Shown here: positions 1 to 7,415 of the stretch, piece by piece
Position numbering within the stretch: the first letter of the stretch is position 1
How the letters are laid out: each line of letters starts with the position of its first letter
NCBI GenBank assembly: GCA_030527825.1
Contig: JAUNAC010000002.1
Coordinates: 62,001-126,000 of the forward strand
Direction: 5' to 3'
Length of the DNA stretch: 64,000 nt
Origin: Lautropia sp.
Lineage (GTDB): Bacteria > Pseudomonadota > Gammaproteobacteria > Burkholderiales > Burkholderiaceae_E
Made by a program: the position numbers and the translations under genes
Notes under the pieces: generated by a model
What the model saw: the letters and a program-made list of their open reading frames with translations, nothing else
What the model was told of the DNA's origin: nothing
The model's database searches: none

Positions 1-196
1 GTTTGTAATTAAATGGTTGTTTTTTACAAGACAGGATCTGCCGCTGACCAGTCATTGGCTGCCTTTCGCAGGTATTGTCTAGTCTTCTTCCCGGTAAGGG
101 GAGGGTGATCCGCTCAGGAATGGGTGGGTCTGTGGCGCAGTTGTCCGCAAAACCATCCTGTCCCCCGCAGTGCTTACTGAATCAGGAGCCCTTGTC

Positions 197-1234
197 ATGT
201 CAGCTTCAACTGGTCCAGCTGTTGTCGCCTCTGCCAGAAAGGATGTGCACTGTGCCGGCGTCCATGCTTCGACACGATCTGCAGCGGGACGCTTCTGGAT
301 GGTGATGTTGACCGGGTCTGCCCTGATGTTCGGTGCCCTGACCGTCCCGGCGGATGCGTCCGAGCCGGCGCCTGTCGTGGCACGCACCCGCCCGCCGGTG
401 TATGGCGATGCTGCCGGACAGGTATTGCCGGCTGTGTCGGGCGAGGATAGCCGGAGAACGGGTCATCCTGCGTTGCGCAGTGCGCCAGGCCGGCATGGCA
501 GGATCATACAGAAACCCGTCAGCCGGGCATCAGTGGCGCGGACGCCGGCTCATGGGGTCGTGGTCGACCGTCATGCACCCGCGACCGGGCATGCCGTTTC
601 CCGTCCGCTGAATGGTCGACGTTTTTTCCGGCCGGCTCTGCGAACTGGACTGCGCAAGATCACCTCCACCGGTCATCGGCAGGAAAACGGTATGGGTGAC
701 CATTCGGTTCCGATTCGACTCAGTCGTGCCGAGCAGGGGGTGGTTCAGCACATCTCGCGTACATTCCGTGTCCAGCAACGCTCCGTCGAACAATATGTCG
801 GTTATGCCCGCCATTCAGGTGAGGTCTACCATGTGGATCCCTATCTGATTCTCGCGGTGATGGCGACCGAATCAAGCTTCAATCCCCGCGCACAGAGCCG
901 GGTCGGGGCGCAGGGGCTGATGCAGGTTCATACCCGCATGCACAAGAAGCGTTTTGCACCGTACGGCAGTACGGATACGGTCTGGGAGCCCCGGGTCAAC
1001 ATCCTGGTGGGCAGCAGCATTCTGTCCGATTATCTGAAACGCTACGGTGGCAGTGAGCGGCGCGCTCTGCAAGCCTATGTCGGTGCAGCACGTCTTGCCC
1101 ATGACGGAGGCTATGGCCGCAAGGTATTGCGCCGACGCGACGAGTTTGTTTCCGTATCGACGGCAGCACGCACCATGGCAGATTCTCAGGCAAGGGCGGC
1201 TCAGGCTGATGGGAGCAGCTACGCCGACCTCTGA
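197..1234 (+). CDS. Lytic transglycosylase, SLT (Slt70-like) domain, exported
   Basis: Predicted periplasmic murein lytic transglycosylase that cleaves glycan strands of peptidoglycan. The C-terminal third carries the SLT fold: the sequence VMATESSFNPRAQS holds the catalytic glutamate (about residue 225), followed by the GLMQV motif and a typical NILVGSSIL helix. Upstream is a hydrophobic stretch (WMVMLTGSALMFGALTV) ending near ADAS, read as a signal peptide, and a basic low-complexity linker of roughly 120 residues. I chose ATG 197 because AGGAG lies at 184-188 with 8 nt spacing; an in-frame GTG at 170 lacks this. The 3' end overlaps the next gene by 26 bp, suggesting co-transcription. The family assignment is secure; the physiological substrate and the role of the linker are not visible. 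Confidence 0.85.
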   Translation: MSASTGPAVVASARKDVHCAGVHASTRSAAGRFWMVMLTGSALMFGALTVPADASEPAPVVARTRPPVYGDAAGQVLPAVSGEDSRRTGHPALRSAPGRHGRIIQKPVSRASVARTPAHGVVVDRHAPATGHAVSRPLNGRRFFRPALRTGLRKITSTGHRQENGMGDHSVPIRLSRAEQGVVQHISRTFRVQQRSVEQYVGYARHSGEVYHVDPYLILAVMATESSFNPRAQSRVGAQGLMQVHTRMHKKRFAPYGSTDTVWEPRVNILVGSSILSDYLKRYGGSERRALQAYVGAARLAHDGGYGRKVLRRRDEFVSVSTAARTMADSQARAAQADGSSYADL

Positions 1235-2747
1235 TCCTGAGGAGCGCCTGCCTTTACTGGTGCAGCGACTGCGCCGGCAAGTGCGGGGCGAGGTTATGCT
1301 GGTTGATGGTACGTGTCGTCTGCTGCCCCGGGACGAGACGGATGTCATGCTGGCACTGGCGCTGGCCCGTGACCTGGTGGTTCCCGTGGTGTTTGGCGCA
1401 GGTGCTGCGCGGACACCGGCTGCATTGCAGGTCGATCCCCGGGCTTACCTGGGGCAGATGGTACAGTTTGATGCCGAGCGGGGCACGATTGTGGTTCAGC
1501 CCGGCGTTCGTCTGGCCGATCTGAATCGCTGGCTGCGGCCGAGCGGGTGGTGGCTGCCCATGGAAGCCAGCCCGCTGTCCGGGAGCACCGTGGGGAACCT
1601 GGTGGGGTTGGACTGTCTGGCCGCCTGCCGGCACTGGGGCGGGATGGTGGATGCCCTGCTGGGTATTGAGGCAATTCTGGATGACGGGACACCTCAGCGG
1701 TTTGGTCCCTTTGGTGAGCATTCGACTCTCCGGCTCACGAGCGCCCGGGCCGGGGGGCTGGTATCCGGGCTCTTTCAGACCGCTGCCGGGGTTCGCGGCG
1801 AGATCGCCGATCATTGGCCGGGCGGGCAGCGCGTACCCGATGGGTACCGGCTGGATTGTTTTTATCCGCGTCCCGAACGTCCCTATACAGCGGATGGTGC
1901 GGTCAATCTCGCCCACTTACTGGCTGGTTCGGCAGGATCCTTGGCCTGGTTCTCCCGTATTTGCCTGCGTTTGCGCCGGCGCCCGGCGGTCTCGCATTGG
2001 GGAGTGTTTCCGCAGCCTGATCACCTGGTTGCGCTGCGGAAATCGGTCCTGCTGCAGCAGTCCCTGTCGGCTTCAGCTGTTCTGCTGCTGGATCGGGAGG
2101 ATATGCGGCGTCTGGCGCAGTCCCGCCATCCGGACGATGTGGCGCTGTGGGCGCCGTCTGCCCGGCATGGGTCAGCTGCGGCCGCTGCCTTGCTGGTTCG
2201 GGTATCGGGGGATAGCAGTGTGCGGGTTCGGGCCGCTTATCGACGGGTTCTGGAGGTGCTGGCTGGGGGCATTTATAGACCTGCAGCGGGGGGACAGCCG
2301 ATGACGGATGAGGGATTGCAGTCCTGCGCGGGCCCTGCTGGAAGGAAACCCCATGCCTGTGACAGGCGCGGGGCATCGGTGGGGGGAGCTGTCTGGCAGC
2401 AGATATTGGGCGAGCTAGTGACGCCCGTGTGGGAGGTTTCAACCTCCTGTCTGCCGTTGTGGCCCATGGAACCGGAACGGCTTGCCGATCAGATAGCTGT
2501 CATTGGCGGGCACCTGGGAGCTTTGGCAGAGGTCGTTTCCTGGCGCGGCCAGATTGCTGGCGGTGAAGTGCGTCTGCAGGTAGCTGGCCCACCGGCAGCG
2601 AGGCAGGCGGTATGGAATCGGGTGCTGGAGATGGAGCCAGAACGCTGGACACCTGCCCTGCGCCGGGCTTTGGCAGATGTCCGCCGACAGTTTGATCCGC
2701 TGGGCATTTTGCCGGCTGTTCGGCCACCTTGGCGGGTGCCCGGTTAA
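1209..2747 (+). CDS. FAD-linked oxidase (glycolate/D-lactate dehydrogenase-like flavoprotein)
   Basis: Predicted flavoprotein of the FAD_binding_4 (VAO/PCMH) superfamily, which oxidises 2-hydroxy acids; the actual substrate is unknown. Visible family marks: PVVFGAGAARTP near residue 65 (position of the GGGTSL-type flavin loop), VQPGVRLADLNRWL, then SPLSGSTVGNLVGLD and a GGMVDALLGIEAILDDG segment matching the usual 'YG..RD.VLGLEVVLADG' element, and a C-terminal FDPLGILPA tail as in GlcD/D-LDH proteins. The start at ATG 1209 lies inside the end of the preceding transglycosylase gene; frames open further upstream lack a ribosome site. No GlcD/GlcF partner is adjacent, so this may be a stand-alone dehydrogenase. 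It converges with the MFS gene, 18 bp apart. Confidence 0.7.
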   Translation: MGAATPTSDPEERLPLLVQRLRRQVRGEVMLVDGTCRLLPRDETDVMLALALARDLVVPVVFGAGAARTPAALQVDPRAYLGQMVQFDAERGTIVVQPGVRLADLNRWLRPSGWWLPMEASPLSGSTVGNLVGLDCLAACRHWGGMVDALLGIEAILDDGTPQRFGPFGEHSTLRLTSARAGGLVSGLFQTAAGVRGEIADHWPGGQRVPDGYRLDCFYPRPERPYTADGAVNLAHLLAGSAGSLAWFSRICLRLRRRPAVSHWGVFPQPDHLVALRKSVLLQQSLSASAVLLLDREDMRRLAQSRHPDDVALWAPSARHGSAAAAALLVRVSGDSSVRVRAAYRRVLEVLAGGIYRPAAGGQPMTDEGLQSCAGPAGRKPHACDRRGASVGGAVWQQILGELVTPVWEVSTSCLPLWPMEPERLADQIAVIGGHLGALAEVVSWRGQIAGGEVRLQVAGPPAARQAVWNRVLEMEPERWTPALRRALADVRRQFDPLGILPAVRPPWRVPG

Positions 2748-2765
2748 GCCTTCCCGGTACGCTAC

Positions 2766-4166
2766 CTAGCGGCGGGCAGGTTGGTCTTGGGGAAGTTGCC
2801 AGAAGATGCCTGAGGAAGCGGTGGTCAGGACGCCAATGGCGATGAAAGCGGCCCGGAAGGCCGGCAGTTCGCTGCTGCCAGTGCCGGTGTGCATCCAGCT
2901 GCTGAAGGCATGCAAAAAACCGGACGCGCAGCTGATGCCCAGGCTCAGACCCAGCATTTGCACCATGGAGAACAGGCTGTTGCCGCTGGCGGCATGCAAG
3001 GTGTCAAGATCCTTGAGCGTGACAGTATTCATGGCCGTGAACTGGGTGGAGCTGACAGCCCCAAATAGCGCCAGTTGAGTGGTACGCAGCCATAGGGGCT
3101 GATCGGGGGTCATCAGAGCAAAGCCGGCGATCAGGCATCCCAGGAGCAGGGTGTTGGCCAGCAGAACCTGGCGATAGCCGTAGCGTTTGATGATATCGGG
3201 TACCGCCCGCTTGGCGCCAATGCTGGCCAATGTGACCGGGAGCAGCATCATGCCAGCTTCTGCGGGTGAAAAGGACATGGCCAGTTGCAGGAGCAGGGGT
3301 AATAAATAGGGCATGGCACCGGAACCGATACGGGCGAAGAGGTTGCCAAGGACGCCGACCCGGTAGCTGGCCACGGTGAATAGCGCGGGTGGAAACAGCG
3401 GGGCCGTGTGGTGCATGGCGTGCAGCCAGTAGGCAGCCAGAGCGGCCAGACCTACCACCATGAGCAGGGCGACCAGCGTACGGGCCAGACCCAGCCCGCC
3501 CAGCCCGTCCAGAGCCAGGGAAATGGTGATCATGGCCAGAACCAGCATCAGATAGCCCGCCAGATCAAATGGCGCCGTATCAGGCCGTTTCAGATTGGGC
3601 ATGAAGCGCAAGGTGGCCAGGGCACCGAGCAGACCCACGGGCAGATTGATCAGAAAAATCCAGTGCCAGGAGGCTGCTTCGACCAGCCACCCTCCCAGCG
3701 TCGGGCCGATCAGCGGGCCGATCAGACCGGGGATTGCCACGAAGCTCATGGCCGACAGCAGTTCCTCGTGCGGGAAATGCTGCAGGATGACCAGCCGGCC
3801 CACGGGCAGCAGTACGGCAGCTCCCGCGCCCTGTAGCACGCGTGCGGCAATCAGCTGATCCAGAGTACCTGCTCCGGCACAGGCAGCAGAGCCGAGCGAA
3901 AACAGGATGATGGCGCTCAGAAAAACGCGCTGTGCGCCAAAATAGTCGGCCAGCCAGCCGCTGGCGGGGATCAGTGCCGCCATGGTCAACATGTAGGCCA
4001 CGACGACGGACTGCATGCGGAGCGGGCTTTCGCCCAGACTTCTGGCCATGGCTGGCAGGGCTGTATTCACGATCGTGCCATCCAGCGTCTGCATGAAGAA
4101 TCCTACCGCCACCAGCCAGAGGAGGATGCGGGGCGATGGCCGGGAGGCGGAGGTGGCAAGTGACAT
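2766..4166 (-). CDS. MFS drug:H+ antiporter, DHA2 (EmrB/QacA) family
   Basis: Inner-membrane efflux transporter of about 466 residues, consistent with the 14-helix DHA2 class. The first helix has the family signature DGTIVNTALPAMARSL, followed by the loop 2-3 motif GWLADYFGAQRVF (motif A) and the GAGAAVLLPVGRL antiporter motif C region. The start at 4166 (MSLATSASRP) places the N-terminus just before helix 1; an in-frame ATG at 4211 is possible but would add a Cys-containing hydrophilic leader. The gene is monocistronic as far as can be seen, with no regulator next to it. Substrates cannot be predicted. Confidence 0.85.
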   Translation of the reverse strand: MSLATSASRPSPRILLWLVAVGFFMQTLDGTIVNTALPAMARSLGESPLRMQSVVVAYMLTMAALIPASGWLADYFGAQRVFLSAIILFSLGSAACAGAGTLDQLIAARVLQGAGAAVLLPVGRLVILQHFPHEELLSAMSFVAIPGLIGPLIGPTLGGWLVEAASWHWIFLINLPVGLLGALATLRFMPNLKRPDTAPFDLAGYLMLVLAMITISLALDGLGGLGLARTLVALLMVVGLAALAAYWLHAMHHTAPLFPPALFTVASYRVGVLGNLFARIGSGAMPYLLPLLLQLAMSFSPAEAGMMLLPVTLASIGAKRAVPDIIKRYGYRQVLLANTLLLGCLIAGFALMTPDQPLWLRTTQLALFGAVSSTQFTAMNTVTLKDLDTLHAASGNSLFSMVQMLGLSLGISCASGFLHAFSSWMHTGTGSSELPAFRAAFIAIGVLTTASSGIFWQLPQDQPARR

Positions 4167-4385
4167 GGTGGGTGCGGTATCCTGACACGTTGGGCAATGA
4201 CGGAACGGCATGGGGCAGGTGCCCAAGCGACAGGCACGCTGCTTGCCGTCTGAACCCGCAAGAATAACTGCTGGTTTAAAAAAACGCTGCTGACGGGGCG
4301 GTTCGTGGCCAGCGGATAACGGGGGTAAGCGCGATAGGGGACGTTGGGGCTTTTCGACAACGGTTCCGTGTCGTAGGATGCGTGC

Positions 4386-4928
4386 ATGAAGATCGTAATC
4401 ACACGCTTTCGCGGGATGAAGGGTTGCCTGCATGGACTGCGCCGTTGCCACGTCCGGCTGCTGTTCATGCTGGGCATGTCTGTATTGATTGGGGGATGGA
4501 CTCAGGCGCAGGCGCGAAGTCATCACCATCATGCTCCTTATGCTGCTGGATACAGCCCGGTTCCGGCAGCCCAGCAGACGCATGAGGCTGCGGATGCCGC
4601 TGACCCGACAGCCAGCGTGCGGGCAGGGCGGGCGAGCGCTTCGCACGTACCGGTGGCCGAGTTGCCTGACGAGGTGCAGGCTACCCTGCAGCTGATCCAT
4701 CAGGGCGGACCCTATCCTTATGAAAAGGATGGTTCCGTCTTTGGCAATTACGAGGGGCGTTTGCCCCGGCAACGGCGCGGTTACTACAGGGAATACACCG
4801 TGAAAACGCCCCGGGATCATTCGCGGGGGGCGCGTCGCGTCATTGTGGGCGGGCCGGCAGGCCGGCCTACCGAGTTCTACTACACGGATGACCACTACCA
4901 GACCTTTCGCAGGATTGATTTCCCATGA
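4386..4928 (+). CDS. Secreted guanyl-specific ribonuclease (RNase Sa/barnase type)
   Basis: Small extracellular RNase of the N1/T1/Sa family with a long leader. The C-terminal ~90 residues follow Streptomyces RNase Sa closely: LIHQGGPYPYEKDGSVFGN, YYREYTV, SRGARRVI and TDDHYQTF. The catalytic set is complete: Glu136 (general base), Arg147 and Arg151 (phosphate binding) and His170 (general acid). A signal peptide (hydrophobic LLFMLGMSVLIGG, cleavage near AQA at 41-43) directs export. A His/Ala-rich linker of ~45 residues separates it from the domain. ATG 4386 has AGGA at 4375-4378. The stop overlaps the start of the barstar gene by 4 bp (ATGA), so toxin and inhibitor are made together. Likely a secreted nutrient-scavenging or antagonistic nuclease. 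Confidence 0.9.
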   Translation: MKIVITRFRGMKGCLHGLRRCHVRLLFMLGMSVLIGGWTQAQARSHHHHAPYAAGYSPVPAAQQTHEAADAADPTASVRAGRASASHVPVAELPDEVQATLQLIHQGGPYPYEKDGSVFGNYEGRLPRQRRGYYREYTVKTPRDHSRGARRVIVGGPAGRPTEFYYTDDHYQTFRRIDFP

Positions 4929-5329
4929 GCGCTCTGTCTAACATTCCACGCCATGCGGTGTTGCCGCTAGGGGCCTATGACAAGAACGGGCTGGTACGCG
5001 CTGCAAAGCAGACAGATCAGTCGCTGCTGCAGTGCGATTGCGCTGCGGCCGACGACAAGGTTTCGGTGCTGGCCACATTGGGGAAAGCGCTGCAGCTGCC
5101 GGCCCATTTCGGTTGCAATCTGGATGCGCTGTACGATTGCCTCACGGATCTGAAGGCGGATGACGCGGCGGAGCGTCCTGGTTTTGTGCTGCTGCTCGAA
5201 AACCTGCCGCCTGCGCCGCAGCTCCCCGTCGATGAGCGGGATGCGCTGCTCAATGTCTTTCGTGACGCGGCGGATTTTTTCTACGATCACGAGACGGCCT
5301 TTCGGGTCTTTTATTCCGTCCGGAAATAG
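4925..5329 (+). CDS. Barstar-family ribonuclease inhibitor (immunity protein)
   Basis: Cytoplasmic inhibitor expected to bind and block the RNase encoded just upstream until it is exported. The central segment LGKALQLPAHFGCNLDALYD aligns with barstar's helix 2 and binding loop; Asp67 and Asp71 correspond to barstar Asp35 and Asp39, which contact the RNase active site. The C-terminal half (LNVFRDAADFF, FRVFYS) matches the last helix and strand. Length is 134 against about 90 in Bacillus barstar because of a longer N-terminus. Start codon overlaps the RNase stop (ATGA), indicating translational coupling. A second, internally deleted copy lies at 6182-6331. Confidence 0.9.
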   Translation: MSALSNIPRHAVLPLGAYDKNGLVRAAKQTDQSLLQCDCAAADDKVSVLATLGKALQLPAHFGCNLDALYDCLTDLKADDAAERPGFVLLLENLPPAPQLPVDERDALLNVFRDAADFFYDHETAFRVFYSVRK

Positions 5330-5339
5330 CCCCGGCGCC

Positions 5340-5436
5340 TCAGTCGTGCCCGGAACGGGATGGCCCGGGCAGCGCGGGGTGCCAGCCGGCGGACACGGCG
5401 CGGCTTTGCTCTGCTTCAGATGGCCCGGATTCGGGC
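5340..5436 (-). pseudogene. Remnant of the rsmE 3' end
   Basis: Read on the minus strand this encodes ESGPSEAEQSRAVSAGWHPAL followed directly by PGPSRSGHD and a stop, matching the C-terminus of the intact RsmE at 6342-7145 except that 30 residues (the region around GPRILRTETAGL, part of the SPOUT knot) are missing. The deletion is in frame and its ends fall in the near-identical sequences GGCCCGGGC and GGCCCGAGC of the intact copy, typical of slippage between short repeats. No start or methyltransferase core remains, so it cannot be functional. Confidence 0.8.
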
Positions 5437-5558
5437 TGTGTTAGGATCACAAGGGTGGGCTTGTCTTGGGATCGGGGCTGGTTCGCCTTCGTTGGTTTGC
5501 GGGGTAACACCACTGGTCTTGGGGGAGCAGGGACTTCCAATTAGGAGGGATCATTTGC

Positions 5559-6128
5559 ATGATTACCATAATCTACGCGCACCCGTATGAGCAGAGTTTC
5601 AACCATGCCATTCTCGAAAGAGTTCAGGCCCTTCTGGCGGCCAGGGACCAAACACACCATCTGATCGACCTGTACGCCGATGGTTTCAATCCAGTCTACA
5701 CCCGAGAGGAGTTGGCGCTGTTCAGCCAGGGAAAAGCACTAGATCCTCTGGTGCAGCAGTACCAGGCAGTGCTCAAGGAAAGCAGCCGGCTCATCTTTAT
5801 TTTTCCCATTTGGTGGGCGGATATGCCGGCGATTGTTAAGGGCTTCCTGGATAAGGTGCTGCTGAAGAGCTACGCCTATGTCGAGAACCGGGTTGGGATG
5901 CTGCAAGGACGGCTCGATATTGCGGAGGCGCTGGTCATCAGCTCATCTACTGCGCCTACGTTTTACCTGAAGTATGTTTGTGGCAATGTCGTAGGGCGAG
6001 CCATGCTGGGGCATACCCTCAAAGGGGGGGGCGCACGGCAGCGGAGATGGGTGAATTGCGGGCGTGTCAATCTTGTGACGAATGAGAAAAGGCAGGCGTT
6101 CCTGGAGGGGCTGAGTAGGTATATCTAG
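5559..6128 (+). CDS. NAD(P)H:quinone oxidoreductase-like flavoprotein (flavodoxin fold)
   Basis: Predicted FMN/FAD-binding reductase of the NQO1/KefF/MdaB-like flavodoxin_2 family, transferring two electrons from NAD(P)H to quinones or related acceptors. Recognisable parts are IIYAHPYEQSFNHAIL (phosphate-binding start of the fold), the aromatic segment FIFPIWWADMPAIVKGFLDKVL and STAPTFYLKYVCGN. A strong Shine-Dalgarno site (TTAGGAGGGAT) precedes ATG 5559. Near residue 155 the usual hydrophobic strand is replaced by LKGGGARQRRW encoded by a run of eight G, so a pair of compensating indels is possible. It sits alone between the two copies of the duplicated barstar/rsmE block, which suggests it was inserted there. 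Confidence 0.75.
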   Translation: MITIIYAHPYEQSFNHAILERVQALLAARDQTHHLIDLYADGFNPVYTREELALFSQGKALDPLVQQYQAVLKESSRLIFIFPIWWADMPAIVKGFLDKVLLKSYAYVENRVGMLQGRLDIAEALVISSSTAPTFYLKYVCGNVVGRAMLGHTLKGGGARQRRWVNCGRVNLVTNEKRQAFLEGLSRYI

Positions 6129-6148
6129 GCTGTCTCCTGTCTGGTGTG

Positions 6149-6528
6149 TCACCATCAGACCTTGCGCAGGATTGATGTCCCATGAGCGTTCTGTCCAACA
6201 TTCCACGCCATGCGGTATTGCCGCTGGGGGCCTACGACAAGAACGGGCTGCTCAATGTCTTTCGTGACGCGGCGGATTTTTTCTACGATCACGAGACGGC
6301 CTTTCGGGTCTTTTATTCCGTCCGGAAATAGTCCCGGCGCCTCAGTCGTGCCCGGAACCGGATGGCCCGGGCGGCATGAGGCCAAGATCGCCAAGCCCTG
6401 CCTGCAGGATGCTCAGGGCCACCAGGCCGGCGGTTTCCGTGCGCAGGATGCGCGGCCCGAGCAGCGCGGGGTGCCAGCCGGCGGACATGGCGCGGCTTTG
6501 CTCGGCTTCAGACAGGCCGGATTCGGGC
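6149..6528. repeat. Duplicated segment, copy 2 (RNase tail + deleted barstar + intact rsmE end)
   Basis: Second copy of the block at 4888-5436. It starts with a degenerate RNase 3' tail (CAGACCTTGCGCAGGATTGA), continues through a barstar gene missing 255 bp, and merges into the authentic 3' end of rsmE. Outside the deletions the two copies differ by only a handful of substitutions, so the duplication is fairly recent. Confidence 0.85.
6182..6331 (+). pseudogene. Internally deleted barstar copy (49-codon frame)
   Basis: An open frame of 49 residues joining the barstar N-terminus (MSVLSNIPRHAVLPLGAYD) to its C-terminal helix and strand (LNVFRDAADFF, FRVFYSVRK). Exactly 85 codons of the intact gene at 4925-5329 are missing; the junction is a shared CTG in GGGCTG/GCGCTG, and the reading frame is kept. 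The lost part contains the LGKAL helix and both aspartates that contact the RNase, so inhibition is not expected. No ribosome site of its own is evident apart from the inherited RNase tail. Could be translated as a tiny peptide, but I treat it as a remnant. Confidence 0.75.
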
Positions 6529-7145
6529 CCGCACAGCAGCCAGGCGGTATGGGTCGCTGGCGCTTCGGCGACCTGTGTCACCAGCGGGGCGCTGGCCAGG
6601 GGGCTGAGCAGCCAGCGGCGTTCTCCGGCCCGGCATGGGGGCAGGCGGGCAAGCCAGTCATTCACGGACTGGATCGGTGCCAGTTCGGGCAGACGGTTGC
6701 GCCCGCTTTGCATGGCGGCTGCGGTGATCAGACGCTGCCAGTGTTGCAGGCGCTTGTCTGCCCGTGTGCCCTCCAGCCGGACGACGCTGCGCTCCGACAG
6801 CAGCGGGATGATCTGCGTGACGCCCAGTTCGACGGCCTTTTCGATCGTCCAGTCCATTTTTTCCGCGGTACTCAGGCACTGGGCCAGGCCCAGCTGCAGC
6901 CGGGCTGGGGGCTCCGCCGGCAGTTCGGTCTGCAGGATGACCGTTGCAGGGCGAACCGTGTGCAGGCGGGCGAGCCAGTGTCGGCCCTGGCCGTCGAACA
7001 CTTCCACGGTATCGCCCGGGGCGCGACGCAACACGCGGATGAGGTGATGGGCGGCGGTGTCTTCCAGCGGTATTGGGCTGTTGTCGTCAACCAGATGGGG
7101 CGACTGGGGAGACGCCAGTGCAGGCAGGCAAATACGGGGAGTCAT
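6342..7145 (-). CDS. rsmE: 16S rRNA (uracil-1498-N3)-methyltransferase
   Basis: SPOUT-class methyltransferase that modifies U1498 in the decoding region of the 30S subunit. The N-terminal PUA-like part shows HHLIRVLRRAPGD; the core has KMDWTIEKAVELGVTQIIPL and ERSVV, and the C-terminal knot that binds S-adenosylmethionine reads LLCGPESGLSEAE and LGPRILRTETAGLVALSIL. Length (267 residues) is slightly above the usual ~245 because of a Pro/Gly/Ser tail. It is transcribed away from the transketolase gene, with a 270 bp shared upstream region, and converges with the barstar remnant. Its 3' end was copied to 5340-5436. Confidence 0.92.
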   Translation of the reverse strand: MTPRICLPALASPQSPHLVDDNSPIPLEDTAAHHLIRVLRRAPGDTVEVFDGQGRHWLARLHTVRPATVILQTELPAEPPARLQLGLAQCLSTAEKMDWTIEKAVELGVTQIIPLLSERSVVRLEGTRADKRLQHWQRLITAAAMQSGRNRLPELAPIQSVNDWLARLPPCRAGERRWLLSPLASAPLVTQVAEAPATHTAWLLCGPESGLSEAEQSRAMSAGWHPALLGPRILRTETAGLVALSILQAGLGDLGLMPPGPSGSGHD

Positions 7146-7328
7146 GTTTAGACGAAGGTGGCCGGCGGTATGGACGGCAGGTCCGGGAGGAACAAACAGG
7201 TGGCGGATGGATGTGGGCAGGCCGGGAAGCGAAGATTCGCCACCGGAATACTATCGAACAGACCCGTGAATCATCCAGGAGGCCGGTAGGGACGGGACTG
7301 CAGGAAATGAAAATAGGTGTTACATTGG

Positions 7329-7400
7329 TGTCCAGTATACTGTGCAGTGGTCCCGGCCGGCCTGTCCGGCGTCTGGTTTCCGACCGCATGTCCAGTACAC
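7329..7400. repeat. Direct repeat TGTCCAGTAYAC, two copies 60 bp apart, between rsmE and tkt
   Basis: TGTCCAGTATAC at 7329-7340 and TGTCCAGTACAC at 7389-7400 differ by one base and start exactly 60 bp apart. The first lies over a palindrome CAGTATACTG (7333-7342) whose TATACT could serve as a -10 element. The second ends 15 bp before the transketolase start codon. They could be operator sites or merely a small duplication; the rest of the 270 bp gap shows no other clear signal. Confidence 0.35.
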
Positions 7401-7415
7401 ATCCCCCTTTCTGCC

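Larger units (their letters stand above)
4888..5436. repeat. Duplicated segment, copy 1 (RNase tail + intact barstar + broken rsmE end)
   Basis: This segment and 6149-6528 are two copies of one ancestral block: the last ~40 bp of the RNase gene, the barstar gene, the short intergenic stretch and the 3' end of rsmE. Copy 1 keeps all of barstar but has lost 90 bp inside the rsmE part. Similarity stops abruptly after the shared GGATTCGGGC at 5427-5436. Confidence 0.85.

Noticed and set aside
1-29. TTGTAA ... TTACAA inverted pair at the window start
   Set aside because: Only 6 bp arms in AT-rich DNA with a 15 bp spacer; expected by chance.
5340-5540. Minus-strand frame of 66 codons starting MEVPAPPR
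   Set aside because: Only its C-terminal part is meaningful, as a remnant of rsmE; the first half is intergenic sequence, so it is not a gene.
6024-6031. Run of eight G in the oxidoreductase gene as a frameshift site
   Set aside because: The current frame continues into WVNCGRVNLVTNEKRQAFLEGL, which fits the family end; alternative frames stop soon. A compensated double indel remains possible but unproven.
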